Part shown: positions 9,200-21,211 of the stretch, in pieces
Layout: the number at the start of each line of letters is the position of its first letter
Numbering within the stretch: position 1 is the first letter of the stretch
Assembly: GCF_003428885.1 (NCBI RefSeq)
Contig: NZ_QQRU01000003.1
Coordinates: 124,001-188,000, forward strand
Reading direction: 5' to 3'
Length of the DNA stretch: 64,000 nucleotides
Source: Streptococcus sp. LQJ-218
GTDB taxonomy: Bacteria; Bacillota; Bacilli; Lactobacillales; Streptococcaceae
Notes under the pieces: model-generated
Database searches by the model: none
Told to the model about the DNA's origin: nothing
The model's input: only the letters and a program-made list of their open reading frames with translations
Translations under genes and position numbers: made by a program

Positions 9200-10165
9200 C
9201 TATTTCAAAAGTTTTTTCACTATTTTTTTTTGATTATATTTTATCAAATACATTAGTATTTTTCTCTTTAAAGGTTGACTCTTTAAATATTTATTTTTTA
9301 TCCAATTTGGATATTTAATTTTAACTTTTTTTAGATATTCATCTAGTAGAGGAGAGGTTTCATCTATTCTTAAGATATTTGCATATCCTCCGTATAAAAT
9401 ATGGTACCAGTTAAAATATTCTAACTCTTCTTTATATTCTCCTGGATAATTTTCTGCATAGTATTCTTCTACACTCTTTACCATAATTTCTATATCTCTT
9501 ATTTTATTTATAGTAGTGCCACCACGCATAATAGAACCTTCTGTTAAATAATATTTGTATATGCTAAAATTAAAATATTTTGCTTTACTTACATTAGGCC
9601 ATAATTTTGCCACAAACTCAAAATCTTCATATAAATAGCCACTTTTAAAGGTTACTTTAGTTTTTCTTAAAAATTCTAAATCATATATATAATGCCAGAC
9701 AGCATTTGTCAGAGTGAAAAGTTTCTTTTCTTTATTAGGAATAAGTATCGTATTTTCTTGTATTCCCATCCTTATAGTCTCTAGTTTACTATTCTCATAT
9801 CCTACTCTATAATCAAATATATTTACTTCTTCTAATTTTTGATTAGCTATAAATTCTATCGCTCCTTCATCTATCTCATCATCTACATCAACAAACCATA
9901 GATATTCTCCACTAGCCTCTTCTAAAATTATTTTTCTTACCTGAGCAATTCCTGCATTATCTTGAGTTACAACTTTTATAAATGATAATTTATCACTATA
10001 TTCTTTTAATATCGTTTTACTTTTGTCTTTTGAACCATCGTTTACTATTAACAATTCTAACTCTATATTTTCTTTTGTTTTCTCATACTCTTTGAGTATA
10101 GAATCTATACAACGGGATATATATTTTTCTCCGTTGTATACTGGTATGCCTATTGTTAATTTCAT
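9200..10165 (-). CDS. Glycosyltransferase family 2
   Basis: GT-A fold inverting glycosyltransferase (321 aa). It opens with IGIPVYNGEKYISRCIDSIL and has VNDGSKDKS and the metal-binding DVDD motif near residue 97 (WFVDVDDEIDEGAI). The C-terminal part ends in a Lys-rich hydrophobic tail (LKRKILMYLIKYNQKK) that may touch the membrane. The start codon overlaps the stop of the preceding gene (ATGA), indicating translational coupling. The third base of codons is mostly A or T. Substrate not assignable. Confidence 0.9.
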   Translation of the reverse strand: MKLTIGIPVYNGEKYISRCIDSILKEYEKTKENIELELLIVNDGSKDKSKTILKEYSDKLSFIKVVTQDNAGIAQVRKIILEEASGEYLWFVDVDDEIDEGAIEFIANQKLEEVNIFDYRVGYENSKLETIRMGIQENTILIPNKEKKLFTLTNAVWHYIYDLEFLRKTKVTFKSGYLYEDFEFVAKLWPNVSKAKYFNFSIYKYYLTEGSIMRGGTTINKIRDIEIMVKSVEEYYAENYPGEYKEELEYFNWYHILYGGYANILRIDETSPLLDEYLKKVKIKYPNWIKNKYLKSQPLKRKILMYLIKYNQKKIVKKLLK

Positions 10166-11376
10166 TCTTTTTTTCCTATTATTTCTTTTATAAATCTATA
10201 TACTCTTTTAGAATTTCTGTCATCGTATATTCTAAAAAACTTTTCAATTTTTTCTTTGTATCTATCTTCCAAGATCCACTTATTATTAAATTGTTTTTGA
10301 ATATCTGATATTAATTCATCTAGGGTATCTATTGATTTTCCGAAGCCATCTTTATAGTCATAGTATCCTTCTTCGTACTGACCCTCCCTAAATTTTTTAT
10401 AATCAAATTGATAAAACAAAACTGGCTTTCTCATATAAGCAAAATCCATAAATACACTTGAATAATCTGTAATTAAAAAAGCTGACTCTTTTAATAATTC
10501 TTGTATATCATATTTTTTCCAATCTGCCAATATGATATTATCAGAAGAAGTTTGAAATTCTTGTAAATTATCTTGCATATTTCTATGCGGATAAAAAATT
10601 AACGTTAAGTCATTTTCTTCTAAAAAAATTTTTAGGTCTTTACTTAATAAAAACTCATTCCATTTTTTAAAATATTCACTATCTGTAAAAATACTGCCTT
10701 CATTAAAGCTAGTTCTAGCTTTAGTGTTTAGGTTTAACCATTCTCTCCATGTAGGCATTGCAAGAATTTGATTATTTTTTACAATGTTATTATGGAGGTT
10801 GTCAAATCTAGGAAAACCTAAATATTGTACATACCCACTAGGATAACCAAATTTTTCCTCTATTTCCTTGTACTCTTGTTCTGCTCCACATATAAAGCCA
10901 CGCATCTTTGTATTTTCATAATATAGCCATTTAGCATCTGAAACTGTTATTCCATGTTGTAAAAACACTTTATTGGTTTTTAATCCTAAATATACTTCCA
11001 TAAGATTAAAAACAGCTGCGTTAGGGTTTCCTGCTTTCTGTGTACTTACATTTACTCCTGCACTTAGATAATAAATCCAGTGTCTCAAAGACCAAAACTG
11101 TATACATTCTCCTAACTCTTTGACTTTTTGAGCATCAGGAGATTTCAAATCAATAACATATATTACATTTTCCTCTGGGTGATTTTCTCTAATATATTTA
11201 AACAACCAATAGCCATTATCTCTAGCTTCTTTTTCACTTTCACATATTAGTATTAGATTCTTATTCTTGCGTCTAAAGAAAAGAGAAATAACATAGGCTA
11301 TAGGAAAAATAAATATAAGAGAAATAATATCTCTTATAGAAATTAATCTTAATTTTTCAAAAAAATTTCTACTCAT
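10162..11376 (-). CDS. CDP-glycerol-type glycerophosphotransferase (TagB/TagF-like)
   Basis: First complete gene of the acquired operon, 404 aa. A hydrophobic anchor lies near residues 14-34. The catalytic domain has the Glyphos_transf signatures FYPHRNMQ (His-containing) near residue 260 and ITDYSSVFMDFAYMRKPVLFYQFD near 300-325. The family transfers glycerol-phosphate, ribitol-phosphate or related units from CDP-alditols, as in teichoic acid synthesis and some capsules. This suggests a phosphodiester in the polymer. No tagD/gct-like gene for CDP-glycerol is in the window. The start has AGGAGG seven bases upstream and lies 44 nt after the broken licD frame. Confidence 0.87.
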   Translation of the reverse strand: MSRNFFEKLRLISIRDIISLIFIFPIAYVISLFFRRKNKNLILICESEKEARDNGYWLFKYIRENHPEENVIYVIDLKSPDAQKVKELGECIQFWSLRHWIYYLSAGVNVSTQKAGNPNAAVFNLMEVYLGLKTNKVFLQHGITVSDAKWLYYENTKMRGFICGAEQEYKEIEEKFGYPSGYVQYLGFPRFDNLHNNIVKNNQILAMPTWREWLNLNTKARTSFNEGSIFTDSEYFKKWNEFLLSKDLKIFLEENDLTLIFYPHRNMQDNLQEFQTSSDNIILADWKKYDIQELLKESAFLITDYSSVFMDFAYMRKPVLFYQFDYKKFREGQYEEGYYDYKDGFGKSIDTLDELISDIQKQFNNKWILEDRYKEKIEKFFRIYDDRNSKRVYRFIKEIIGKKE

Positions 11377-11420
11377 CTTAGTACCTCCTCATATACGTGC
11401 TTATAGTTTAATGAAAATTT

Positions 11421-11849
11421 CTAACTTATTCTCTTTTTTATTAGAGCAAAAATCTGATGTTTGGAAAAGTAATCCAAAGGCAACACATCCAAGGCCAAAC
11501 CATGTGGCAAATCCAAATCTTGCTGATAAGGTTTGATACAGGTGGTTTCCTTGTCACGAATGGTAATAAAAAGATTGCGGTCGACAAAATCCTTATTACT
11601 CTTTGACAAGAAATAACGTTCATCTGCATAACGAGGCCATAATTCTGCTAATTTCTCATAATCTTTACGAGGCATAAAAAAGTCTAGGTCGTCGTCCCAA
11701 GGAATGAAACCTTTGTTTCGAAGGGCACCAATAGCACCTCCACCACAAAGATAACAAAGCAAATCATGTTCTTTACAAAAGGCCACAAAATATTCAGCCA
11801 TCTCCAGACTTCGAGCCTGAATTGCTTTTAAATCAGTCATATTGTTCAT
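11421..11849 (-). pseudogene. licD: licD-family phosphotransferase, C-terminal half missing
   Basis: The 142-residue frame keeps the LicD core GGGAIGALRNKGFIPWDDDL (residues 36-55, with the conserved DDDxD). It ends at ALIKKRIS, where full-length relatives of about 265-275 aa continue. Codon use is normal up to about 11,445 and becomes AT-rich immediately afterwards, so the break coincides with the left edge of the acquired cluster. No C-terminal half is found elsewhere in the window. LicD proteins attach phosphocholine or similar groups to teichoic acid and other glycans; this copy is probably inactive. It still carries a promoter and a start codon and may now serve mainly as the 5' leader of the operon. 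Confidence 0.8.
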
Positions 11850-11872
11850 TATTCTTTCTATCGTATCATTTC

Positions 11873-11881
11873 ATTATACCA
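11873..11881 (-). promoter_or_regulatory. Extended -10 promoter of the licD remnant / polysaccharide operon
   Basis: TGGTATAAT on the minus strand is a perfect extended -10 placed about 24 nt before the licD ATG. The -35 region is poor, which extended -10 promoters tolerate. It is the only good promoter I see ahead of the 11.8-4.5 kb operon. Confidence 0.6.
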
Positions 11882-11913
11882 CAAATAAGGGATGAAAATC
11901 TATTCCAGACTGT

Positions 11914-11964
11914 AAAAAATCAAAGCTTGACAGCTAGATAAATAGCCTTCAAACTTTGATTTTT
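11914..11964 (-). terminator. Terminator after psr
   Basis: AAAAATCAAAGTTTGA pairs with TCAAGCTTTGATTTTTT on the minus strand just after the psr stop. This closes the aro-psr operon before the licD promoter. Confidence 0.8.
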
Positions 11965-11969
11965 CTATC

Positions 11970-13280
11970 TTATCTCATTCCCATCTGAGACAATGTATTC
12001 TGATATTTGTTTTGATCGACAAGCAAGCCCAAGCCTCCATAGACATCATAGGCATCGACCCAGTCACCTAGTTCTGGAACTGTTAATCTCTCAATGCCAT
12101 TTTGCGCTCCATCTAGGAAGGATAAACCATTGGTCAATAAGAAACTATAAGGAACATTCGTCGAAGTCATCCCAAAGACCTTACCTAGTGCTTCTGATCC
12201 AGTAAAGAGTTTAGTTGGATCCTTAAGTTGCTGCAGAACAGCTGTCAACACTTGCTGTTGTCTCTTGGTACGACCATAATCACCCTCGTCATCATCACGG
12301 AAGCGAGAATAATTGAGCAAAGTTGATCCATTCATCTGCTGTTTTCCGACTTTAATCGTCTGGGTTGGAGACTCAGTCTCAGTAGCATGTAAATCATCTC
12401 CCACTGTAGCTTCTGTTAGTGGACGCCCATTTAATGTTGAAAATTGGGCATCAATTGTCACACCATCAGGGAAAAGCGTGTCAATTGCTGTTGCAAAGGC
12501 CTCGAAGTCTACCAAAGCGTAGTACTTAATGTCCAAGTCAAAATTGTCTTTCAAGACTTGACGAACCATTTCTGCCCCTTTTTGCCCCTCTTGTTCCCCC
12601 AACTCATAGGCAACATTTAACTTGTTATCGGACTGCTTTCTCCCGTTAATCACTTGGCTATAACCGTCTATATAAACTAAATTGTCACGCATGAAGCTGA
12701 CTAGCTTAATTTTTTTATCTGTGCCGCCAATATTTAGTACCATGATAGAGTCTGTTCTCGTCTCAGCACTATTTTGGCCAATCCGTCCATCCGTCCCCAT
12801 AATCAAAATATTAACCCCATCCTTGGTATCTTGACCATGAAAAACTTCTACTTGAGCTGCCTTAGCATTGGCAGGTTTGTTTGGATCCGCATTTGAATAG
12901 CCTTTTAGGAACATAAAAATCATGCCAAAACCGACACAGGCTAGAAGGGCAAGTAATCCTGCAAAAATGCGCCCCCAACGAATCTTACGTTTTTTGGACT
13001 TAACCTTTGGAAGAGGATGACTTTTCTGGTATTTTTTTGTACGACTATGGTTTCCATAAGATGGAAGAGGAGACTGATTGACTGATTCCATGAAAGACTC
13101 CTCCATATCGTAATTTTCATTATGAATTTCTGGAGAAGTTTCACTACCGCTAGCTACATTTAACTTAGCTTGCAAGTAAGCAAACTCTTTTTTCTCTCGC
13201 TCATTGAGGTAATGAATATTCTTAAAAAGATAGTCATAACGCAACTGCTCGTGATAGCTTAAAGGATTTTCTTTACTCAT
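11970..13280 (-). CDS. psr: LytR-CpsA-Psr family glycopolymer ligase
   Basis: LCP proteins move undecaprenyl-pyrophosphate-linked glycopolymers (teichoic acid, capsule) onto peptidoglycan outside the membrane. This one has 436 aa. A hydrophilic cytoplasmic part of about 100 residues ends in the basic KSKKRKIRWGR; one membrane segment follows (about 104-125), then the LCP domain from GVNILIMGTDGR. Typical Arg/Asp motifs are present (ETRTDSIMVLNI, SFMRDNLVYI, LLNYSRFRDDDEGDYGRTKRQ). It overlaps pheA by four bases (ATGA), so it is the last gene of the aromatic operon although it acts on the wall. Its closeness to the polysaccharide locus makes it a candidate for attaching that polymer, but this is inference. 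Confidence 0.92.
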   Translation of the reverse strand: MSKENPLSYHEQLRYDYLFKNIHYLNEREKKEFAYLQAKLNVASGSETSPEIHNENYDMEESFMESVNQSPLPSYGNHSRTKKYQKSHPLPKVKSKKRKIRWGRIFAGLLALLACVGFGMIFMFLKGYSNADPNKPANAKAAQVEVFHGQDTKDGVNILIMGTDGRIGQNSAETRTDSIMVLNIGGTDKKIKLVSFMRDNLVYIDGYSQVINGRKQSDNKLNVAYELGEQEGQKGAEMVRQVLKDNFDLDIKYYALVDFEAFATAIDTLFPDGVTIDAQFSTLNGRPLTEATVGDDLHATETESPTQTIKVGKQQMNGSTLLNYSRFRDDDEGDYGRTKRQQQVLTAVLQQLKDPTKLFTGSEALGKVFGMTSTNVPYSFLLTNGLSFLDGAQNGIERLTVPELGDWVDAYDVYGGLGLLVDQNKYQNTLSQMGMR

Positions 13281-14121
13281 CTTCTCTCCTTTCCATGATC
13301 TGATATTAAATAAATAGGATAGGCACCCAGTACTTTATATTGGATTCCAATCGCTTCTAATTCTTTTTGGGCAAAGTGGACTAGATTCTTGTCAGTATAG
13401 TCCACATCGATAATGAAAAAATATTCTCCCAGTGCTGTCTTGAGTGGCCGACTTTCAATTTTTGTCAGGTCAATTCCCCGCCAAGCAAAGGTCGACAAGG
13501 CCTTATAAAGTGCACCTGGAAGGTTATCAGGTAGGGTCAAGGCCAAACTCATTTTCTCAGTTTGTGTTTTCAAGGGAATACTAGGCTTTTCAGCTCCTAA
13601 AACCCAGAAACGTGTGAAATTGGCTTCCATCTCCTGAATATCCTCAGCAATCAGTTTCAAGCCATATTCTTCAGCAGAACTTCTTGGTGCAATGGCTGCA
13701 AAAGGCTGGTCAGGATGTTCGGAAATAAAGCGGGCTGCATAAGCTGTACTAGCTGTTACCTCTATTTGAGCCTCTGGATATTGTTCATCGATAAATTTCT
13801 TTCCTTGAGCCAAAGCCTGTGGATGAGAAAAAATCTTTTCTATCTTAGTATGACCTGGAACCACCATCAACTGCTGATGAATAGGCTGAACAATTTCTGC
13901 CACTGCTTGGATGCGAGCCTGATGAAAAAGATAGTCCAAGGTTTCATGCACACTACCCTCGATAGAATTTTCAACTGGCACCACCGAATAGTTCACCAAG
14001 CCTTGCTCATAAGCCTTGATGACATCTGTAATGTTGGCAAAGGCCTGCAATTCCTCATGAGGAAAAGCTGTCTGCACAACGTAGTGTGAAAATGATCCCT
14101 TGGGACCTAGATAAGCAATTT

Positions 14122-14125
<4 letters not shown>
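13277..14125 (-). CDS. pheA: Prephenate dehydratase
   Basis: Converts prephenate to phenylpyruvate in phenylalanine synthesis. The 282-residue protein has the catalytic domain (YLGPKGSFSH at the start, VVPVENSIEGSV near 48-60, including the TTR-region equivalent FTRFWVLG). A C-terminal ACT domain carries the ESRP motif (KIESRPLK) that binds phenylalanine, so feedback inhibition is expected. It is a monofunctional enzyme; no chorismate mutase domain is fused and none is seen in the window. Four-base overlaps with aroK before it and psr after it show coupling. Confidence 0.95.
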
Positions 14126-16304
<2,179 letters not shown>

Positions 16305-16314
16305 GATTTTCTCC

Positions 16315-17418
16315 TTATTTGATAACGACTGTATAGTCGGTGTTTTCTGTTATGAGGTGCTCTGCTCGTTCCAAGTCTTGAGCATTTTTAAATGAAATTT
16401 GTAGGATCCCGTGAATATCCTCACGGTTTTCCTCGTTGATGTGGATATTAACCAAGGAAGTTCCACGTAGCAGTTCCAAAATCCTTAGGATGACATCTTC
16501 TTCATCGGGAACGTCGACATAGAGGTCATAAGAGCTATCCACACCACCACGCTTATGAATTTCCATGGCCTGACGTTGCTCACGTGCTTGGTTAAAAAAA
16601 TTCCAGATTTGCTCCTCATCACCCTTACTGATAGCTTGTCCAATCTCATCCAAACGCTCCTTGAAATCCGCAATTCGATCCAGAATAGTTTCACGATTGA
16701 ACAAGAGAATGGAGGTCCACATACCCGGCTCGCTTTCCGCAATCCGAGTCATATCTCGAAAACCACCGGCAGCAAAGCGTCTTGTCATCTCATGTTCTTG
16801 AGCATAGATCGCGGTCTGCTCCATGAGACTGGAAGCCAAAATATGAGGAAAATGGCTAATCTGTGAAGTTACACGATCGTGCTCCTTGGCATCAATCTCG
16901 ATAAAACGGGCATGAAGGCCTGAAAGTAAATCCTTCATTTCCTCAAGTGTGTCAGGACTTGTCAAGCTCGAAGGCGTGAAGATATAATAGGCATTTTCAA
17001 AAAGATTGACATCCGCAGAGGCAGCTCCTGTCTTGTGGCTACCAGCCATGGGATGGGCCCCGACAAAGCGAACAGATTTGCCAGCCAAATACTGCTCCGC
17101 TGCATCTACAATAGCTGACTTGGTCGAACCAGCATCTGAAATAATGACGCCTTCTTTCAAGTTCAAACCTGCCAACTCCTGAATAAAAGCAATGGTCTGC
17201 TTGATTGGCAAGGTCAAGATTATGACATCTGCCAGAGGAGCAAAACTGGCAAAATCATCCGTTCCACGGTCAATTATCCCCCGCTCCAAGGCAATGTCTC
17301 TCGAAGCCTGACTGCGATTGTAACCTAGAATTTCGTAATCGGGATGATCGCGCTTGATACCAAGCGCCATCGAGGCACCGATCAAACCGAGACCTGCGAT
17401 ATAGATGGTTTTTGCCAT
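16315..17418 (-). CDS. tyrA: Prephenate dehydrogenase
   Basis: Oxidatively decarboxylates prephenate to 4-hydroxyphenylpyruvate for tyrosine. It has 367 aa, with the N-terminal Rossmann motif [13 protein letters not shown]. Catalytic-domain motifs are [18 protein letters not shown] (substrate-binding His/Ser) and [16 protein letters not shown]-terminal ACT-like domain (about 295-365, [20 protein letters not shown]) suggests tyrosine feedback. It lies 10 nt from aroC and the ylbF-family gene. Confidence 0.95.
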   Translation of the reverse strand: MAKTIYIAGLGLIGASMALGIKRDHPDYEILGYNRSQASRDIALERGIIDRGTDDFASFAPLADVIILTLPIKQTIAFIQELAGLNLKEGVIISDAGSTKSAIVDAAEQYLAGKSVRFVGAHPMAGSHKTGAASADVNLFENAYYIFTPSSLTSPDTLEEMKDLLSGLHARFIEIDAKEHDRVTSQISHFPHILASSLMEQTAIYAQEHEMTRRFAAGGFRDMTRIAESEPGMWTSILLFNRETILDRIADFKERLDEIGQAISKGDEEQIWNFFNQAREQRQAMEIHKRGGVDSSYDLYVDVPDEEDVILRILELLRGTSLVNIHINEENREDIHGILQISFKNAQDLERAEHLITENTDYTVVIK

Positions 17419-17427
17419 AGAGACTCC

Positions 17428-18594
17428 TTAATAGTTCTTTGTATACTCACGGTGTTTGGCTACCGCTTCTTTTAATTCCTCTAGGTTGTCCGATGAGAAT
17501 TTTTCAAGAATTTCCTGCGCCAGAACTGTTGCCACAACAGCCTCCATGACCACACCTGCTGCTGGAAGAGCCGTCGGATCACTTCTCTCCACGGTTGCCT
17601 TGTAAGGTTCGTGAGTCTCGATATCCACACTCATCAATGGTTTATAGAGAGTGGGAATGGGTTTCATAACACCTCGAACAACGATGGGTTGCCCATTGGT
17701 CATACCACCTTCAAACCCACCTAGATTATTGGTACGACGAGTATATCCGTCTTCTTTAGACCAGAGAATTTCATCCATAACTTGGCTGCCTTTTCGGTAA
17801 CCCGCCTCAAACCCAAGACCAAATTCCACTCCTTTAAAGGCATTGATAGAAACAACTGCTTGGGCCAATCGCGCATCTAGTTTTCTGTCCCATTGAACAT
17901 AGGAACCGAGGCCAACTGGAAGACCTCCGACGACTGTCTCCACAACCCCACCGATGGTGTCACCGTCACGCTTGATTTGGTCGATATAATTCTTGATTTC
18001 CTGTTCTCTTTCTTGGTTGACAATAGAAACTTCAGACTGGGCAGCTCTTTGCTTAATCTCAGCGACTGTCAGATTTTCAGGTACATCGATTTCCTTACCA
18101 CCAAAGACCACGACGTGGTTGGCAATCTCCATATCTAGCTCAACTAAGAGGCGTTTGGCCACTGCCCCAACTGCCACTCGCATGGTGGTTTCACGAGCTG
18201 ATGAACGTTCCAAGGAATTTCGCAAATCATCAAAACGGTACTTGATACCCCCGACCAAATCGGCATGTCCTGGGCGAGGATGAGTGATTTTCCGCTTGCT
18301 TTTAAGACGGTCTTCAATGTCCTCCGCAGACATGATATCTAGCCATTTTTGGTGGTCTTTGTTGATGACATCCATGGTAATGGGGGCCCCTGTCGTCTTC
18401 CCGTGGCGAACGCCTGAGGTAAAGACAACCTGATCACTCTCAATCTTCATACGACCACCACGTCCGTATCCGCCCTGACGACGTTTCAAATCCTCATTGA
18501 TGTCCTCTGCTGTCAAAGGAAGTCCAGCAGGAATTCCTTCAATGATAGCTGTCAGACGGGGTCCGTGTGATTCTCCTGCAGTTAAATATCTCAT
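17428..18594 (-). CDS. aroC: Chorismate synthase
   Basis: Flavin-dependent conversion of EPSP to chorismate, the last common step. The 388-residue protein carries [20 protein letters not shown] (signature 1), [17 protein letters not shown] (signature 2) and the C-terminal [19 protein letters not shown] (signature 3). It is 10 nt upstream of tyrA and 9 nt downstream of aroB in the same operon. Confidence 0.97.
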   Translation of the reverse strand: MRYLTAGESHGPRLTAIIEGIPAGLPLTAEDINEDLKRRQGGYGRGGRMKIESDQVVFTSGVRHGKTTGAPITMDVINKDHQKWLDIMSAEDIEDRLKSKRKITHPRPGHADLVGGIKYRFDDLRNSLERSSARETTMRVAVGAVAKRLLVELDMEIANHVVVFGGKEIDVPENLTVAEIKQRAAQSEVSIVNQEREQEIKNYIDQIKRDGDTIGGVVETVVGGLPVGLGSYVQWDRKLDARLAQAVVSINAFKGVEFGLGFEAGYRKGSQVMDEILWSKEDGYTRRTNNLGGFEGGMTNGQPIVVRGVMKPIPTLYKPLMSVDIETHEPYKATVERSDPTALPAAGVVMEAVVATVLAQEILEKFSSDNLEELKEAVAKHREYTKNY

Positions 18595-18603
18595 AGGCTC
18601 TCC

Positions 18604-19671
18604 TTATTTTACCAAGTAGTCTTTCATCTCTTCTAAGGAAACAGGGTGAATGCTCGCCGTACCAAGCTCTGGCACCAAGACCAATTTCAAGGTGTTTCCA
18701 CGCGCTTTTTTATCATGGGTCAAAGCCTGATAAAGCTTGTCAACATCCCATTTTTCATAGTCAACTGGCAAACCAAATTTCTGACACATTTCCGTGATGG
18801 ACTGGGTCATTCCTTCCGGCATGAGGCCTTTCTCCTCAGCAACCTTGGAAATCTGCACCATTCCCATGGCTACGGCTTCTCCATGCATGACTTTGCCATA
18901 GCCGGCAGTCGCTTCTATGGCATGGCCAATGGTGTGGCCAAAATTTAGGTAAAGGCGGACCCCATTGTCCAATTCATCCTCAACCACCATCTTGCGCTTC
19001 ACCTGACAAGAATGTTCAATCAAGGTCTCTGCATGTTCCAAAATGCTCTCAACAGAACCATCTAGCTCCGTCAAGAGAGCCCACAGTTCTGGATCCTCAA
19101 TCAAGCCGTACTTGATAACCTCACCCATTCCTTCAATCAACTCTCTTTTTCCGAGTGTTTCAAGGACAAGCGGGTCAATCAGAACCCCATCTGGTTGGGC
19201 AAAAGTTCCCACCATATTCTTAGCAAAAGGAGTATTAACACCTGTCTTTCCACCGATAGAGGAATCAACCTGGGCTGTCAAACTGGTCGGAATCTGAACA
19301 AAGTGAATCCCACGCATATAGGTCGAAGCCACAAAGCCAGCCAAGTCCCCAACGACACCACCACCAAGAGCCACGATTCCATCGCTACGAGTCAGACCTT
19401 GCTTGACTAGAAATTCATAGACCTTCTGAACAGTCGTTAAATTCTTTCGTTCTTCGCCTTCTAAGAAATCAAAAACAGCTACCTGAAAACCAGCATCTTC
19501 TAGGCTGAGTTTAACCTTCTCTGCATAGAGAGAAGCTACATGGTTATCTGTTACGATAACCACTTTTTGAGGTTGCCAGAGTTCTCGCAACCATTGACCT
19601 GCTTGCGATAGACAACCTTTTTCAATCTGAATATCATAAGGATGATGCGGAATATCAATTCTGATTTTCAT
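18604..19671 (-). CDS. aroB: 3-dehydroquinate synthase
   Basis: NAD+- and metal-dependent cyclisation of DAHP to 3-dehydroquinate. The protein (355 aa) has [20 protein letters not shown] (NAD+ region), the IGGKTGVN loop, [10 protein letters not shown], and [11 protein letters not shown] with metal-binding histidines. The DAHP synthase that feeds this step is not in the window; the rest of the shikimate genes are. Confidence 0.96.
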   Translation of the reverse strand: MKIRIDIPHHPYDIQIEKGCLSQAGQWLRELWQPQKVVIVTDNHVASLYAEKVKLSLEDAGFQVAVFDFLEGEERKNLTTVQKVYEFLVKQGLTRSDGIVALGGGVVGDLAGFVASTYMRGIHFVQIPTSLTAQVDSSIGGKTGVNTPFAKNMVGTFAQPDGVLIDPLVLETLGKRELIEGMGEVIKYGLIEDPELWALLTELDGSVESILEHAETLIEHSCQVKRKMVVEDELDNGVRLYLNFGHTIGHAIEATAGYGKVMHGEAVAMGMVQISKVAEEKGLMPEGMTQSITEMCQKFGLPVDYEKWDVDKLYQALTHDKKARGNTLKLVLVPELGTASIHPVSLEEMKDYLVK

Positions 19672-19689
19672 AGTAGGTTCTCCTTTTCA

Positions 19690-20544
19690 TTATTGGTATT
19701 TTTCTGTCAAGGACTGCCAAATCTCTTCTGTTGGCATTTCTTTACCTGTCCACAGTTGAAAAGCTTCAGCAGCTTGATAGAGCAACATTCCCAGACCATT
19801 GACGGCTGGATTGCCCAGGCTTCTAGCCCATTTCAAAAATGACGTCTCAAAGGGTTGGTAAATGATATCTGCCACCAAGAGAGTTTTTGGTAAGACTATG
19901 CTTTCAGGAACTGGGGATGATTTGCCATCCATGCCCACACTGGTGGCATTGACTAGTAAGTGCGAATCGGCAATCCTTGATTGCAATTCAGAAAGATCTT
20001 CTAAAGCATACAAGTCCACTTTAAAGCCCGTTTGCTCCTGCAACTTGTCTAGGTAAGGTCTTGTTTTTTCCATGGAAACTGAACGAACAAAAACTGAAAT
20101 CTGACTGACGCCATCCAAAATAGCTTGCGCCAAAATGGATTTGGCCGCACCACCTGCCCCCAGCAGGGTCATCTTCTTACCTGTAATTGTAAAAGAAGGC
20201 AAGCTCTTAAAAAATCCCTTGCCATCTGTATTATATCCAATTAAATTGCCATTATCATTGACAACCGTATTAACCGCACCAATCAAGCGCGCTTCATCAC
20301 TTAGCTCATCCAAATAAGGAATCACCTGCTCCTTATAGGGCATGGACAGGTTGATGCCAAACATCTGGTAGCGACGAATATTGGCCACTGTTTCTGCTAA
20401 GTCACTCGCTTCAATCTCCCAAGCTACATAAGCACCATTTGTAGCTGTCGCCTCAAAGGCACTATTGTGAATAAAGGGGGAAATAGAATGCTTAATAGGA
20501 TTGGCAACAACGGCGGCTAAACGCGTATAGCCATCAAGCTTCAT
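19690..20544 (-). CDS. aroE: Shikimate dehydrogenase
   Basis: NADPH-dependent reduction of 3-dehydroshikimate. It has 284 aa with N-terminal substrate motif [14 protein letters not shown], the catalytic Lys in [17 protein letters not shown], and the nucleotide-binding loop [11 protein letters not shown]. The start overlaps the end of aroD by 11 bases, implying coupled translation. Confidence 0.96.
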   Translation of the reverse strand: MKLDGYTRLAAVVANPIKHSISPFIHNSAFEATATNGAYVAWEIEASDLAETVANIRRYQMFGINLSMPYKEQVIPYLDELSDEARLIGAVNTVVNDNGNLIGYNTDGKGFFKSLPSFTITGKKMTLLGAGGAAKSILAQAILDGVSQISVFVRSVSMEKTRPYLDKLQEQTGFKVDLYALEDLSELQSRIADSHLLVNATSVGMDGKSSPVPESIVLPKTLLVADIIYQPFETSFLKWARSLGNPAVNGLGMLLYQAAEAFQLWTGKEMPTEEIWQSLTEKYQ

Positions 20545-21211
20545 CCAATATCTCCCTGATTTTTTTCATGCTAGCTAGGGAAATCTGGCCTGGGGCACTT
20601 GCCTCATCTAGACTAGCAAAGGACCAGCTAGAACCCGTCACATCTGCAGTGATACGAGAGACCTTACCCACCTTGCCCATAGAAATGGTCACATATTCCT
20701 GCTCAGGATTGAGGGTTTTAAATCCTCGTGTATAGTTCATCAAGTCTAGCACATCCTGCTCCGTGTGAGCCATGACTGCAACCTTAACAAGTTTTGGATT
20801 TAAGCTCGTCAACTCTGACAAGATTTCCATCATATTTTCAGGTGTTTCTTGGAAATTGTGGTAACTCAAAATAAGATTTGGGAAGTCCAGCATCTCCTCA
20901 AAAACATCCCTGTAGCTATAGTACTCAAAATCAATATAGTCTGGTTGATAGAGTTGCGCCACTTCCTTGATTAGATGGATATATTCTTCTGGAGAAAGGT
21001 CGATTTCTCCCCCTTCAGAGCGAGTTCGCAATGTGAAAACCAACTCACGGCCTGCGAATTTTTCAAAAATAGCTGGAGCTACCTGCAAAATCGCTTCTTT
21101 AGGCAGATAGTCGGCACGCCATTCAATGATGTCAGCATCCAGATACCTCGTGGCATCCAGAGCCTGAGCCTCCTCTAAACTTCTTGGCATTACTGAAACG
21201 ATTAATTTCAT
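20534..21211 (-). CDS. aroD: 3-dehydroquinate dehydratase, type I
   Basis: Dehydrates 3-dehydroquinate to 3-dehydroshikimate through a Schiff base. The 225-residue TIM-barrel protein shows EWRADYL (substrate-binding Glu and Arg), [11 protein letters not shown] with the catalytic His region, and [13 protein letters not shown] with the Schiff-base lysine. It overlaps the upstream methyltransferase gene by four bases (ATGA), which ties the aromatic operon to the leaderless promoter at 22,379-22,407. Confidence 0.95.
   Translation of the reverse strand: MKLIVSVMPRSLEEAQALDATRYLDADIIEWRADYLPKEAILQVAPAIFEKFAGRELVFTLRTRSEGGEIDLSPEEYIHLIKEVAQLYQPDYIDFEYYSYRDVFEEMLDFPNLILSYHNFQETPENMMEILSELTSLNPKLVKVAVMAHTEQDVLDLMNYTRGFKTLNPEQEYVTISMGKVGKVSRITADVTGSSWSFASLDEASAPGQISLASMKKIREILDEA

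Noticed and set aside
13715..14089. 124-codon + strand frame opposite pheA
   Set aside because: Mirror frame of a well-conserved enzyme gene; no start signals and no recognisable protein pattern.
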